A DNA stretch of 64,000 bases from JAEUJT01 sp044225205 (GTDB lineage Bacteria; Myxococcota; Myxococcia; Myxococcales; Myxococcaceae). Shown in pieces: positions 51,655-60,829 of the stretch. Position numbers and translations under genes: made by a program. The DNA is taken from positions 1-64,000 of the forward strand of contig JBGAIY010000001.1 in NCBI GenBank assembly GCA_044225205.1, written 5' to 3'. Each line of letters starts with the position of its first letter. Within the stretch, counting starts at the first letter, position 1. The notes beneath the pieces were generated by a model. The model had not been told where the DNA came from, ran no database searches, and was given only the letters and a program-made list of their open reading frames with translations.

Positions 51655-52591
51655 CGTCGAGGCCGGCCGAACCCTTCGTCTCAGCGAAGCGTTCGGCGTT
51701 GACCAGCCACGCCGCCGAATTCTTCACGTAGCGCGCGGTGCCCGCAGTGTCCCACTTGTAGTAGAGGCGGGTGAAGCCGCCGTCGAAAATGGCGCGGCGG
51801 CCGTCACGCTCGTAGAAGCCGGCGACCCAATTGTTGGCCGAGCCGTACAACAACGGGCTCAGCACCGGGTTCGGTTGAATCGTCGCGATGGTGATGCCTT
51901 CGTAGAGGTACTCGAGGCCTGTCGTCAGCAGGTGACGGCGCAAAACGCCCACCTTGTTCGCTTCTTTTTGCAGGGGCACCGTCACGTCACCCGGCACGTT
52001 GCCCAGCATTTTCACGCCGAGCAGCGCCTCGCCCACCGCGTTCGCGTCGGCGTAGTACGGTTCGTTGTCTCCCCAGATGTAGACCCCGTGACCCGCGTCG
52101 AAGAAGCGCTTGATGACCGCCAGGTGCTTGGCGTTCAGCTTGCGGGTCGAATCAGAAATCACCCAGAGCTGGCAGGCCTTCTGGAGCGACGCCTCGAGCA
52201 CCTCGGGTGACGGCGGCGCGTTTTGCCAACGGTAAATCGAGAAGCCCTTCTCTTTGAGCGCGGCCTTGGGCAGCGAAAAGTCGAAGCCCTCGCCGGTGTA
52301 CAGTTGCAGCACGGCAATGGTCTGCCCGTCGAACGCGCCGTCGACCGCGAGGTCGAACTGGTTGCCATTGGCGTTGCCGTACCCGTCTTTCGGCACCGAC
52401 AGCGGCACCTCGACCACCCGCTGCTTGGTCTCGCCCGTCTTGTCGTCTCGGTAGCTCTCGGTGCGTGGCGCGGCCGGCGCGTTCATGCCGGCGAACTTCG
52501 AGTACTGGGCGAAAGCGGGCAGGGAGAGCCCCGCCAGCACCAAGAAGAGCGCTGCGCGCCAACCAGAAAAGGGGTTCGAGCCGAAGGTCAT
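51638..52591 (-). CDS. Exported protein with a glutamine-amidotransferase-like fold, unknown
   Basis: 317 residues. A signal peptide (WRAALFLVLAGLSLPAFAQ) precedes a region with the strand-helix pattern of GATase/DUF4159-like proteins: QTIAVLQLYTGEGFDFSLPK, ACQLWVISDSTRKLNAKHLA, IKRFFDAGHGVYIWGDNEPY. Here the strand before the expected nucleophile ends in SDS. The protein is probably periplasmic. Related exported proteins often act in gliding motility or cell-envelope complexes in myxobacteria, but no role is shown here. Confidence 0.6.
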   Translation of the reverse strand: MTFGSNPFSGWRAALFLVLAGLSLPAFAQYSKFAGMNAPAAPRTESYRDDKTGETKQRVVEVPLSVPKDGYGNANGNQFDLAVDGAFDGQTIAVLQLYTGEGFDFSLPKAALKEKGFSIYRWQNAPPSPEVLEASLQKACQLWVISDSTRKLNAKHLAVIKRFFDAGHGVYIWGDNEPYYADANAVGEALLGVKMLGNVPGDVTVPLQKEANKVGVLRRHLLTTGLEYLYEGITIATIQPNPVLSPLLYGSANNWVAGFYERDGRRAIFDGGFTRLYYKWDTAGTARYVKNSAAWLVNAERFAETKGSAGLDVKGRP

Positions 52592-52784
52592 ACCGGAGCC
52601 TTTCGAGAAAAATTCGGGTGTGAACTTTTGGCTTCAACGGCTGATCATTCGAATCGGTCTTTGAGAAACCTCGAGGGAGCGAGCTGGTGAGCACCGGAGT
52701 GCGCGTACTCCAACCGACATGTAGGCCTCGCAACCACCCGAAATTCATAAGCAACTTGGCTTCGGCGAGGGTCGACAACTGGTC

Positions 52785-53642
52785 ATGGTCATGGCGATTG
52801 GTCGTTCGAATCGTGCACCGACGCAGGTCTCGCAGTCGTCGCTGCTCAGGCTGGGCTCGCAGGGCAACATGGTGTCGACGCTGCAGTCGATGTTGGCCGA
52901 GGCCGGCTTCAACCCGCGCGGGGTCGACGGCATTTTCGGGCCGAACACCGAAGCGGCGGTGAAGCGCTTTCAAGCGTCGCGCGGTCTGGTGCGTGACGGC
53001 ATCGTCGGGCCCACGACCTGGGCGGCGCTGAGCGCGGCGTTGGTGTCGAGCACCTCGGCGTCGCTGGGTTCGAGCTTCGAAGTGACGCCGACCGGGTCGA
53101 CGCGGCAGTTGCAGGGCATGCCTACCTTGAGCGCCACCCCGCCACCGGCGCAGAACGCCGTCAGTTCGACCGCCATCACCTTGCCGCCGAGCCCGGCCAC
53201 CGCGTTTCGTGAGCAAATTCTTTCGTGCGCGCGCGGCGAAATTGGCACCTGTGAGCGCACCAACAACAACGACGGCGACGTGACGAAGTACCCCGCCGCG
53301 TTCGGCCGCGGCCAAGAAAAGTACTGTGCCGATTTCGCGAGCTGGGTCGTGAACCAAGCCGGCGGCACCATGAACGAGGCGTACTGCCCGAACGTCGTGA
53401 AGCAGCTCAAAGACCAGGGCCTGTGGAAGGGGCGGTCATCGCCCGAAGCGGGCGACCTCGTGCTCTTCGATTGGAACCACGACAAGGTGGCTGACCACAT
53501 CGGCATCGTCGAGAAGGTGAATGCCGACGGCACCGTCAACACCATCGAGGGCAATGCCGCGAACCCCGGCACCGGCATTCAAGGCGTGTGGCGCCACGTG
53601 CGCTCGCTCGCCTCGGTGTTGGGGTTCGGCTCGCCGTTTTAG
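52785..53642 (+). CDS. Peptidoglycan-binding plus CHAP-domain hydrolase
   Basis: 285 residues. Residues about 20-85 are a peptidoglycan-binding domain 1 (LRLGSQGNMVSTLQSMLAEA, FNPRGVDGIFGPNTEAAVKR, DGIVGPTTWAALSAA). A Ser/Pro-rich linker follows. Residues about 145-280 are a CHAP/NlpC-like domain with the catalytic Cys in KYCADFASWVVNQAGG and the His in GDLVLFDWNHDKVADHIGIV. No signal peptide is visible, as in endolysin-like or contact-secreted enzymes. It could act on cell walls or serve as a toxin or lytic enzyme. The stop overlaps the next convergent gene. Confidence 0.82.
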   Translation: MVMAIGRSNRAPTQVSQSSLLRLGSQGNMVSTLQSMLAEAGFNPRGVDGIFGPNTEAAVKRFQASRGLVRDGIVGPTTWAALSAALVSSTSASLGSSFEVTPTGSTRQLQGMPTLSATPPPAQNAVSSTAITLPPSPATAFREQILSCARGEIGTCERTNNNDGDVTKYPAAFGRGQEKYCADFASWVVNQAGGTMNEAYCPNVVKQLKDQGLWKGRSSPEAGDLVLFDWNHDKVADHIGIVEKVNADGTVNTIEGNAANPGTGIQGVWRHVRSLASVLGFGSPF

Positions 53643-54439
53643 GGCTCGCCCGAATTCAGGGCCCAGGCTTCGAGGCGCTTGCGGGCTGACCCACGCGCAC
53701 TGGTGTGGAACGACGTGACGGGCCCCAGGTCGAGCCCGGCGAAGCGCTGGGCCAATACCCCGTACAACGCGTGCAGGCGCTCCGGGTGCAGGTCGCTGCC
53801 CGGCAACTCCAGGTCGTCACCGCGAACGCCGGCGGGAGTCGCTTCGAGCCGCTTCGCTGCGCCGTGAATGACCGACACGGTCAGGGTAAACCAATTGGCT
53901 TGCGTCGAGTCGATGTCGACTCCCAAGCCGACGGTGGTTTGCGCTTCGACGCTGTGCCCTTGACGCCAGAACGAGAGCTTGAATTGCCCCGTCGCATCGA
54001 CGCCAATCGAAGCGAGAAACGCGTGGGCCAAAGACTCGTTGGTTCGTTGGTCGAACGCCGCCTCGACGCGGGCCAACATGGTCTTCACTTCGGGAGTGGG
54101 GTCGGGCAGGTGCCGCAGCTCACGAAAGACGTTCACTTTCTGGTCTTTTTCGACTTCGGCCGCCGCGAAGTACCCCATCATCGCGTCGAGCGCGTCGGCC
54201 GAACCGTCGGCCGCGAGCACGCCCAACATTCGAGGAAACACGCCCACCTTGCTGACGACCACCGCGCGAATGGCGTCGACCAGCGCGCGGTCGCCTGCCC
54301 ACTTCTTCAACGAGGCCTGCACCTTCGGCGCGCGGAGCGTCGGGCTCGTCTCGATGAGGTTCCAATACACGATGAGCCCCGCACGCCAGGCTTTGGCGAA
54401 GGCCTCATCGGGCAGTTCGGTCGCGACCATGACCCGCAA
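53639..54439 (-). CDS. Unknown protein, probably truncated at its N-terminus
   Basis: At least 266 residues from TTG at 54439. The frame is open further to a stop near 54520, with protein-like residues NHPTKLRAEYAALGNTGRDA but no ATG, GTG or TTG. That suggests the true start was lost. The N-terminal half is helical (AFAKAWRAGLIVYWNLIETS) and the C-terminal half carries strands (FKLSFWRQGHSVEAQTTVGL, NWFTLTVSVIHGAAKRLEAT). No family is recognised. The break coincides with the inverted repeat at 54511. Confidence 0.5.
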   Translation of the reverse strand: MRVMVATELPDEAFAKAWRAGLIVYWNLIETSPTLRAPKVQASLKKWAGDRALVDAIRAVVVSKVGVFPRMLGVLAADGSADALDAMMGYFAAAEVEKDQKVNVFRELRHLPDPTPEVKTMLARVEAAFDQRTNESLAHAFLASIGVDATGQFKLSFWRQGHSVEAQTTVGLGVDIDSTQANWFTLTVSVIHGAAKRLEATPAGVRGDDLELPGSDLHPERLHALYGVLAQRFAGLDLGPVTSFHTSARGSARKRLEAWALNSGEP

Positions 54440-54510
54440 GAACGCGTCGCGGCCGGTGTTGCCGAGCGCGGCGTATTCGGCGCGCAGCTTCGTGGGGTGA
54501 TTTGAAATTT

Positions 54511-54570
54511 TACAGTTTCAATACCTTGAAAGAACAAGAGATTCTCGAGTTGCGTTGCAGTGAAACTGTA
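54511..54570. repeat. Inverted repeat at the junction between two genes
   Basis: Arms TACAGTTTCA (54511-54520) and TGAAACTGTA (54561-54570) are perfect 10-bp inverted copies, 40 bp apart, in a locally AT-rich stretch. They flank the point where the minus-strand gene loses its start and where the plus-strand gene begins. They could be an operator or a scar of an excised element. Confidence 0.5.
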
Positions 54571-54630
54571 TGCGATGCCAGGCCCGTGGGCCTCAGCGGT
54601 TTGTTCTCAGTTGCGAAGCGCAAGACGCTG

Positions 54631-55089
54631 ATGCTCCAGCCGGCGCAACTGGTGCAGCTCGCGCGGGTAGCGCTCGACATTCAAGACCGGTGCATCGAGG
54701 CGTTTCACACCGGTGGTTTGAAGGCCCAGCAAATGCGGCATGAGCTGTTTCAGCAGTACCTCGTCAGCTACCAAATTCGCCCGCTCGAGAACGGCATCGA
54801 GCACCAGTTGGCTGTCAGCCTCGACGGCACCATCGACGAGTCGCTCCACCGTTCAGTGCGAAGCGACTTGTTGCGGCTGCTTGCGTACACCGCCCGCATC
54901 GGCCGAATGGGCGCTGTGTTTCCATTTGATGTCTCGGGTGTGCGCCTGGGCATCTCGCGGGTGTTGACCGTCGAACAGTCACGCAAGCTTCAGCGCAAGC
55001 CCGACCTGAGCCCGTCACTCGAACAGGCCGCCGCCCTCTTCGTCGCCTCCGAGAGCGAAGCGACCAACCTGCAGTCGCGTTTGCCGTAA
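54631..55089 (+). CDS. Unknown helical protein
   Basis: 152 residues from ATG at 54631; an alternative start at 54502 would lie inside the inverted repeat. The sequence is helical and charged (LVQLARVALDIQDRCIEAFH, ESLHRSVRSDLLRLLAYTAR). It holds one conserved-looking loop, AVFPFDVSGVRLGISRVLTV. There is no signal or membrane segment. The Ser/Thr kinase gene lies just downstream, on the opposite strand. The function is unknown. Confidence 0.5.
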   Translation: MLQPAQLVQLARVALDIQDRCIEAFHTGGLKAQQMRHELFQQYLVSYQIRPLENGIEHQLAVSLDGTIDESLHRSVRSDLLRLLAYTARIGRMGAVFPFDVSGVRLGISRVLTVEQSRKLQRKPDLSPSLEQAAALFVASESEATNLQSRLP

Positions 55090-55203
55090 GTTTCTCAAGC
55101 GAAATGGCGTTTTGTTTCGCGCACAAGAAGCACGAACCAGACGTGCTTCGCTTTCGTCACGGTTGTCGCGAAGGGGTTCGCCGCTGGAGGGTTGACCGGT
55201 TCT

Positions 55204-56721
55204 TCAGAGCCGGTCGTCGAGTACGTCGCGCTTGGCTGGTGCTGGTGGCGGCGGCCCAGGTTCGGGTGACGGAGGTGCTTTTGCTTTCGTCACGGTGGGC
55301 ACCGCCGGCGGGGGCGGTGCCTTCACGTCACGAAGGGGCTTCGTGGCCGCCGGAGGGTTGACTGGCGCTCGAACGACCGCGGTCGGTTCTTCGGCTCGCG
55401 CTTCGGGCGGGGGTGGCGCTGGTGCCTTTTCGGCGACTTGGGTCGACACGGTCACCGGTCGCGGCGCTGGCAACGAAGGCGGCGCCGCCACTGTTCGCGA
55501 CTGGGCGATGACTTTCCACCCGAGGGCGCCGAGCAAGACGAGGCCGGCGCCAACCGCCACCCACCGCACGGGAGACGGGGCCGCCGGCAGCGCCCTGACC
55601 GAACCTGGCGACGCGCGGGCAGCAGCGGGTGGGGCGTCGGCAACGCTGACCGCTTCGGCGAGGTCTTGGGCTTCGGCGGCGTCGAGCATGGCCCTCAGCG
55701 CGGCCATCGACGACACGCGCTGCAGCGGGTCTTTTTGCAGGCAGGCATCGACCACGGCCGACAGCGACTTGGCCGCCGGCACGCGCAGCGCGAGCGGCAC
55801 GTGAGGCCGGGTCTGAATGGCGAACATCAGTTCGACCAAGTCGTTGCCGCGAAACGGTGTTTCACCCGTCAGCAATTGGTAGAGCGTGCACCCCAGCGCC
55901 CACACATCGACTTTCGCGTCGACGTCGCGGCCCGACAGCTGCTCGGGAGCCATGTACAGGGGCGAGCCCAGCAGAGTGCGGCGCGAGGTGTTGCCCAGAC
56001 CCGCTTCGATGTCGGGGTCGATGCTCTTGGCGATGCCGAAGTCGAGCACCTTCACCACTTCGACCCCGCTCGACCGCCTCGACAAGAACAGGTTCGCGGG
56101 CTTGAGGTCGCGGTGAACGATGCCCAAGTCGTGCGCCTCGGCGAGGGCCTCCATGGCGTCGCGCACGACCCGAATGGCCACGCCCTTCTGAAAGGGGCCT
56201 TCGCGGGCGAGTCGCTGTTCGACGGTTTCGCCTTGCAAGAACTCCATGACGAGGTACGGCGTGCCCGATGGCAGCACCCCCAAGTCGAGCACCCGCCCCA
56301 CGTGGTCGGTGACCAAGCGAACCGCGGCGCGTGCCTCGCGGGTGAAGCGGTCGACCGCGTTGGGGTCGCGAATCAGCTCGGGCAGCATGAACTTCAGCGC
56401 CATTCGTTGGTTGAGGTGCGTGTGGTGCGCTTCGAACACGCAGCCCATGCCCCCCACGCCCAACAACCGCTCGATGCGGTATCGGCCGTCGACGACGTCT
56501 CCCACCACCACCGGCAACTTGGCGTCAGACTGGCTCATCATCGTGGGCGCCAGCGCCGCCTGTTGCGCGTGCCGCTGCCTCACCGTCTCGCTGATGAGCT
56601 GCCGGCAGGCCTCGCACGCGTCGATGTGCGCTTCAACGTCAGCCGTGGCGTCTTTCGCCAGCGCCCCGGCCAAAAACGAACCGAGCTGATCAGGCGTGAC
56701 GTGCGCACCCACGGTCGCCAC
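55204..56721 (-). CDS. Membrane-anchored Ser/Thr protein kinase with N-terminal zinc-finger-like segment
   Basis: 505 residues. The N-terminal 45 residues resemble a zf-HC2 segment (VEAHIDACEACRQLI, H-x3-C-x2-C). The kinase domain (about 80-350) shows the Gly loop LLGVGGMGCVFEAH, Lys110 in MALKFMLPEL, IVHRDLKPANLFLSR, LDFGIAK and LYMAPEQLSG. After an Ala/Pro linker there is one membrane helix (VRWVAVGAGLVLLGALGWKV) and a long Pro-rich tail predicted to be periplasmic. Such Pkn kinases are numerous in myxobacteria. The zinc-finger-like start may sense metal or redox state or bind a partner. Confidence 0.93.
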   Translation of the reverse strand: MATVGAHVTPDQLGSFLAGALAKDATADVEAHIDACEACRQLISETVRQRHAQQAALAPTMMSQSDAKLPVVVGDVVDGRYRIERLLGVGGMGCVFEAHHTHLNQRMALKFMLPELIRDPNAVDRFTREARAAVRLVTDHVGRVLDLGVLPSGTPYLVMEFLQGETVEQRLAREGPFQKGVAIRVVRDAMEALAEAHDLGIVHRDLKPANLFLSRRSSGVEVVKVLDFGIAKSIDPDIEAGLGNTSRRTLLGSPLYMAPEQLSGRDVDAKVDVWALGCTLYQLLTGETPFRGNDLVELMFAIQTRPHVPLALRVPAAKSLSAVVDACLQKDPLQRVSSMAALRAMLDAAEAQDLAEAVSVADAPPAAARASPGSVRALPAAPSPVRWVAVGAGLVLLGALGWKVIAQSRTVAAPPSLPAPRPVTVSTQVAEKAPAPPPPEARAEEPTAVVRAPVNPPAATKPLRDVKAPPPPAVPTVTKAKAPPSPEPGPPPPAPAKRDVLDDRL

Positions 56722-56844
56722 GACCTACCACACCTTGTTTCGCGATGATTTCGGGCACACGGGAATGGGCTGTGTAAAATGGCGAATTCACAAGTGCTGT
56801 CCTGAGGTCGAAGTCACCTTCATGCGTCGAAAGGTTGACCGGTC

Positions 56845-58725
56845 ATGAACGCAGCCGTCGCGGCGATCGTCACGTACGGGGTGCTCGCCCTGCTCTGGGG
56901 CCTGATTTTCGGCCTGTACTTGCGTCACCGGCGTGCCGTCGCGGGAGACCCCCTCATTGGCATGTTGCTCACCGTGCTCGCGCTCGACGCGTTCAAGAGC
57001 CTCGTCGAGAGCGCGTATTTCGGGCTGGTGTGGGGCGGCAACTATGGGCTGTTGCCTGGGTGGGCCAAAGACTTGGGCGCCCCCGGCTCCCTGACCGCCG
57101 TCAAAGTGCTCAACGTGGTGGTCGCGGTCGTGGTGTTGGTGCGGCTGGCCCGCACCTGGGTGCCGAACGAAATGAAGCGACGCGAGGCCCAGCAAGCTGA
57201 ACTCGAGCGCAGCCTCAAGCAGGCCCGTGACAACGAAGAGACCTTGCGCCTCGCGGTCACCGCCTCGAGCGAATACATCTGGGACGGCGACCTGAAGACC
57301 AACCGGGTGCTCGGCTCGCCGCAGGCTCGAGACTGGCTGGGGTACGCCCCCGAAGAATGGCCCCCCACTCCGTGGGACCTCATTGTTCACGAAGGTGACC
57401 GCGACGCCGTGCGCGAGGCCATTGCGAAGGCGATTCGCGGGGAGACCCCAACGTACAGCATTCGCCACCGCCTGCGTCGCCGCGATGGCGCCGTGTTGCA
57501 CGCCATTTCAACCGGGGTCGTGGTGCGTGACGGCGCGGGCCGCGGGGTGCGCTTCGTCGGCTCGGTGCGCGACATCACCCACGAGGTCGAAGAAGAAGGC
57601 CGACGGGTACAGGCCCAGAAGCTCGAAGGGTTGGGGTTGCTGGCGGGCGGCATTGCCCACGACTTCAACAACCTGCTGACGGTGCTGGGGTCGAGTCTCG
57701 AATTGGCCGCGCGTCGGGCCGAGAACGGCAAAGACGTGTCTGAACCCTTGCAGACCGCGTCGCTCGCGGTCTCTCGGGCCACGGTGTTGACGCGTCAGCT
57801 CTTGGCGTACGCCGGCCGCGCCCCCGTCGCTCAGCGCCCGGTCGACTTGAACGACGTCGTCACCGCCATGGGCGACTTGTTGTCGGTGTCGGTGTCGCGA
57901 AAGGTGGCCCTCAAGCGGGTGCTCGAGGCCAAGTTGCCCGCCGTGCGCGGAGACCCCGCTCAACTGCAGCAGGTGGTCATGAACCTCATCACCAACGCGG
58001 CCGAGGCCATTGGAGACCGTGAAGGCACCGTCACGTTGAAAACCGAATCGCTCACCATCACCGAGCCTTTGGCCAGCACGCGCTCGGGTGCGGTCAGGGG
58101 CCCGGTCGTGCGTTTGACGGTGACCGACACCGGCGGCGGCATGTCACCCGAAGTGCAAGCGCGCATTTTCGACCCGTTCTTCAGCACCAAAGGCTCGGGG
58201 CGTGGGCTCGGGCTTGCCGCCCTCGCCGGCATTCTCAAATCACACGGCGGCTCCATTGGCCTCGAGAGCACCGTCGGCGTGGGGTCGACCTTCACCGTCG
58301 ACTTGCCCGCCCTCGACGCCCCGCTCGACAAGCCGGCCGCGGCCCCCGGCCAAGAGAGCTCGAAAATCGACCTCAAGGTGCTGGTCGTCGACGACGAGGC
58401 CCTGTTGCGACGGTCGGCTCGGCGGCTGCTCGAAATGCTCGGCTGCGTGGTCGATGAAGCCGAAACCGGCCGCCAAGCGGTCGACCGCGTGCGCAAAACA
58501 CCCGACGCCTGGCAAGTCGTGTTGATGGACGTAACGATGCCCGAAATGAGCGGCACCGAAGCGGCTGAAGAAATTCGCCGGCTCGCGCCGAAGTTGCCCA
58601 TTGTGCTGTCGAGCGGTTACAGCGCCGAAGCCGAGCCCACCGGCGACCGGCTCTTTCACTTGGCGAAGCCCTACTCGATTCAGCTGCTCGAAGCCGTGCT
58701 CCGCAAAGCCCGTGACTCGGCCTGA
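56845..58725 (+). CDS. Hybrid sensor histidine kinase with PAS and receiver domains
   Basis: 626 residues. Three N-terminal membrane segments (about 5-26, 36-62, 89-110) are followed by a PAS domain (about 130-255, with SSEYIWDGDLKTNRVLGSPQ). The HisKA segment has LAGGIAHDFNNLLTVLGSSL with phosphoacceptor His272, in the CckA/NtrB-like arrangement. The ATPase has VVMNLITNAAEAIGD, VTDTGGGM and GSGRGLGLAALAGI. A C-terminal receiver begins KVLVVDDEALLRRSARR with acceptor Asp562 in VVLMDVTMPEMSGTEA. There is no separate response regulator beside it; phosphate may pass on to another protein. Confidence 0.95.
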   Translation: MNAAVAAIVTYGVLALLWGLIFGLYLRHRRAVAGDPLIGMLLTVLALDAFKSLVESAYFGLVWGGNYGLLPGWAKDLGAPGSLTAVKVLNVVVAVVVLVRLARTWVPNEMKRREAQQAELERSLKQARDNEETLRLAVTASSEYIWDGDLKTNRVLGSPQARDWLGYAPEEWPPTPWDLIVHEGDRDAVREAIAKAIRGETPTYSIRHRLRRRDGAVLHAISTGVVVRDGAGRGVRFVGSVRDITHEVEEEGRRVQAQKLEGLGLLAGGIAHDFNNLLTVLGSSLELAARRAENGKDVSEPLQTASLAVSRATVLTRQLLAYAGRAPVAQRPVDLNDVVTAMGDLLSVSVSRKVALKRVLEAKLPAVRGDPAQLQQVVMNLITNAAEAIGDREGTVTLKTESLTITEPLASTRSGAVRGPVVRLTVTDTGGGMSPEVQARIFDPFFSTKGSGRGLGLAALAGILKSHGGSIGLESTVGVGSTFTVDLPALDAPLDKPAAAPGQESSKIDLKVLVVDDEALLRRSARRLLEMLGCVVDEAETGRQAVDRVRKTPDAWQVVLMDVTMPEMSGTEAAEEIRRLAPKLPIVLSSGYSAEAEPTGDRLFHLAKPYSIQLLEAVLRKARDSA

Positions 58726-58732
58726 AGGCGGT

Positions 58733-59917
58733 TCAGCTCAGCAAGAACAGGTCGCGCGGTTCGGCGACTTCTGGTTCAAGCGGCTCGACCCGTCGCAACA
58801 ACAGCTGCAGCGTTGAGAGGCCCCCGACGTTGCACAGCTTCACCAGGTTTTCGACTTCGGCCGGTTCGAACTTGGCAAAAGGCCGGGCGATGATCAGCTG
58901 GTAGGCCAGCCGAGGCACAATGGTGACGGCGTTCGCGTGGTTCTCAATGCCCGCCAAGCTCGCGTCGCGCATGCCGTTCCAATTGAGAAAGCGAAAGTCG
59001 AGCGGGGCGCTGGTGGGGCTGCGCCAGACCCGCTTGCGGTCAAATGCGAAACGAAACCGGTGCAAGGTTCCCTTCTTCACTTTTTCCCACAGCAGGCTGC
59101 CAAGGTCGGTCATCAGCCTCTTTTGCCATCGGGCGTTGCAACGGGTCGGCGCGGCGTAGTGCTCGGTATTGGTCACCGGGCCGACGCCCGCCAGCAAGTC
59201 GAACCACTGGCGCACGTACACCCGCTGCAGCTCGCCGTAGCGAAGCTCGTGCTGGAGCCAACTGAGCAAGACTGCGCTGTTCTTCACGTCGTCGAGCCCG
59301 AAGCCGAAGAAGCGGCCCGAACAATAGAATTCGGTCAGTTCTCGAAAGAAGCCTTCGCTCTGAACTTCAAACGCGGGGTTGAAGCGGTGGTATTCGCTTT
59401 TGTACTGCTCGTGGTACGGCGTCGTCAGCGTCTCGAGCCGGGTGCCAATGGGGCACACTTCGTTCAGCTTCACCGTCGACAAGTACCAATAGTCGAGCCC
59501 GACCGTGGCGACCGCCTCGGTCAGCAAATGACAAAAAACGAAGGCTTCGCGGTTCTTGGTCGTGATTGGCGCGGTGCCGAAGCCCAGGTCGGGCATCAAC
59601 TCGTTGATGGCCAAGTACGCCCAGGCGTGCAGGTAGTCGTGCACCGCGAACATCACGTCACGCGCCAAGAAGTCTTGAAAGTTGAGCGCCCGCGCCGAAG
59701 CCCGCGGCCGCTCGAGCCACGCCGCCATGGCCGACCCCTGCGCATAGTAAACCGCGCTGTGAACGGGGTTGAAGCCGATCAGCGTCTCCGGCAAATGTTT
59801 GCGTTGGCTCCACGCAAGGTCGATGGCCCGAGGCACCCTGCCGACTTGAGCGTCATTGAGAAACTGGTCGACCAGCGGCACTCGCAACAGCGATTCAGGG
59901 TCGAGTCTGGCCACCAT
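58733..59917 (-). CDS. Unknown protein with His/Glu-rich helical motifs, possibly metal-binding
   Basis: 394 residues from ATG at 59917. No signal peptide. Helical motifs with potential metal ligands are VHDYLHAWAYLAINELM (H-x3-H), FCHLLTEAVATVGLDYWYL (H-x3-E), YKSEYHRFNPAFEVQSEG and FFRELTEFYCSGRFFGF. Two such motifs and several Asp/Glu could form a diiron or haem-oxygenase-like site, but that is inference. The C-terminal 80 residues look like a separate domain with FEPAEVENLVKLCNVGG. It is convergent with the hybrid kinase and may belong to the RiPP locus. Confidence 0.55.
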   Translation of the reverse strand: MVARLDPESLLRVPLVDQFLNDAQVGRVPRAIDLAWSQRKHLPETLIGFNPVHSAVYYAQGSAMAAWLERPRASARALNFQDFLARDVMFAVHDYLHAWAYLAINELMPDLGFGTAPITTKNREAFVFCHLLTEAVATVGLDYWYLSTVKLNEVCPIGTRLETLTTPYHEQYKSEYHRFNPAFEVQSEGFFRELTEFYCSGRFFGFGLDDVKNSAVLLSWLQHELRYGELQRVYVRQWFDLLAGVGPVTNTEHYAAPTRCNARWQKRLMTDLGSLLWEKVKKGTLHRFRFAFDRKRVWRSPTSAPLDFRFLNWNGMRDASLAGIENHANAVTIVPRLAYQLIIARPFAKFEPAEVENLVKLCNVGGLSTLQLLLRRVEPLEPEVAEPRDLFLLS

Positions 59918-59948
59918 GCGAGCCGTGTTTACCAAAAAACCAAAGCGA

Positions 59949-60785
59949 CTATGGCGTCTTGAACGTCACGTTGGCCATGGTGCCCGCTGGCAGCCGTGAG
60001 ACCTCGTCGGGTGGGCTCAACAGCGTCGCTTCGAGCCGTACCAAGCGCGAAGCCGCGTCGATTTCGGGCACGATGGCCGTCACCCTCGCGGTCAAGGCGC
60101 GTTTGAATTCGGGCAACTGAAGCGACAGCACCGAGCCGACTTGCAACTGCGGGAGCTGAGTCACCGAGAGTGCCGCCCGCAGCTTTCGGCTGTTTGAAAT
60201 GAGGCGAGCGACCGGTGTTTGGGGCCCGACCCAGGCCCCCGGCGACCGAGGCAGTTCGGTGACCACGCCGTCGAACGGGGCGCGGAGCACATTTTGGTCG
60301 ACCTGCGCTTCCATCGCGCGTACCCGGGCTTGGGTTTGTTCGACCCGCGCCGAGGCCATGGCCACGTCGAGCCGCGCGACCGACTCCTGCGACGCGGCCT
60401 GTTCAACCAATTCGGCCGACTCGAGGTGGGCGATTTTGCGCTCTCGGGCCAAGCGCGCTTCGGCGAGCGTCAACAGGGCGGTCGCCCGTTTGAGTTCGGT
60501 CTGGGTCAACAACAGCTCTGCCTTCAACGCGACGAGGTTTTGGGTGAGTACCGGCCGCGCAATGCGAGCGAGCTCGGTACCGGCTTTGACCGACGAACCG
60601 ACCTCGACCGACACCGAGGCCAACACGCCCTCGGTCTCGAACGAGAGGTCTGCTTGGGCGGTCGGTACAATGATGCCCGTGCCCGAGCCGAAACGGCCCC
60701 CCTCGTCGCCAGCGTGGGCGATGAGGCTGGTGCTCAACACGGCCAAGAAGCTGAAAATGCGCCGCGGTGCGAATGGGTCGAACAA
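59949..60785 (-). CDS. HlyD-type membrane fusion (periplasmic adaptor) protein
   Basis: 278 residues, start uncertain (TTG at 60785). The signal peptide is RRIFSFLAVLSTSLIAHAG. Biotinyl-like half-motifs frame a coiled-coil hairpin: GVLASVSVEVGSSVKAGTEL at the front and APFDGVVTELPRSPGAWV after it. Between them is a helical hairpin (LLLTQTELKRATALLTLAEA to VARLDVAMASARVEQTQARV). A beta-barrel part ends the protein. Such adaptors link inner-membrane ABC, RND or MFS exporters to an outer-membrane channel. No partner is in the window. It is divergent from the RiPP-locus gene at 60830. Confidence 0.85.
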   Translation of the reverse strand: MFDPFAPRRIFSFLAVLSTSLIAHAGDEGGRFGSGTGIIVPTAQADLSFETEGVLASVSVEVGSSVKAGTELARIARPVLTQNLVALKAELLLTQTELKRATALLTLAEARLARERKIAHLESAELVEQAASQESVARLDVAMASARVEQTQARVRAMEAQVDQNVLRAPFDGVVTELPRSPGAWVGPQTPVARLISNSRKLRAALSVTQLPQLQVGSVLSLQLPEFKRALTARVTAIVPEIDAASRLVRLEATLLSPPDEVSRLPAGTMANVTFKTP

Positions 60786-60829
60786 AGTTCACCTCGATTT
60801 TTGAAGCGGGCGCCGCCTACAACCGGCGC

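Noticed and set aside
55438..56748. 436-codon plus-strand frame opposite the Ser/Thr kinase
   Set aside because: Shadow frame rich in His, Arg and Gln; all kinase motifs are on the minus strand.
58937..59962. 341-codon plus-strand frame opposite the 394-residue unknown protein
   Set aside because: The minus-strand translation has ordered helices and aromatic residues; the plus strand is Arg/Val/Glu-rich without structure.
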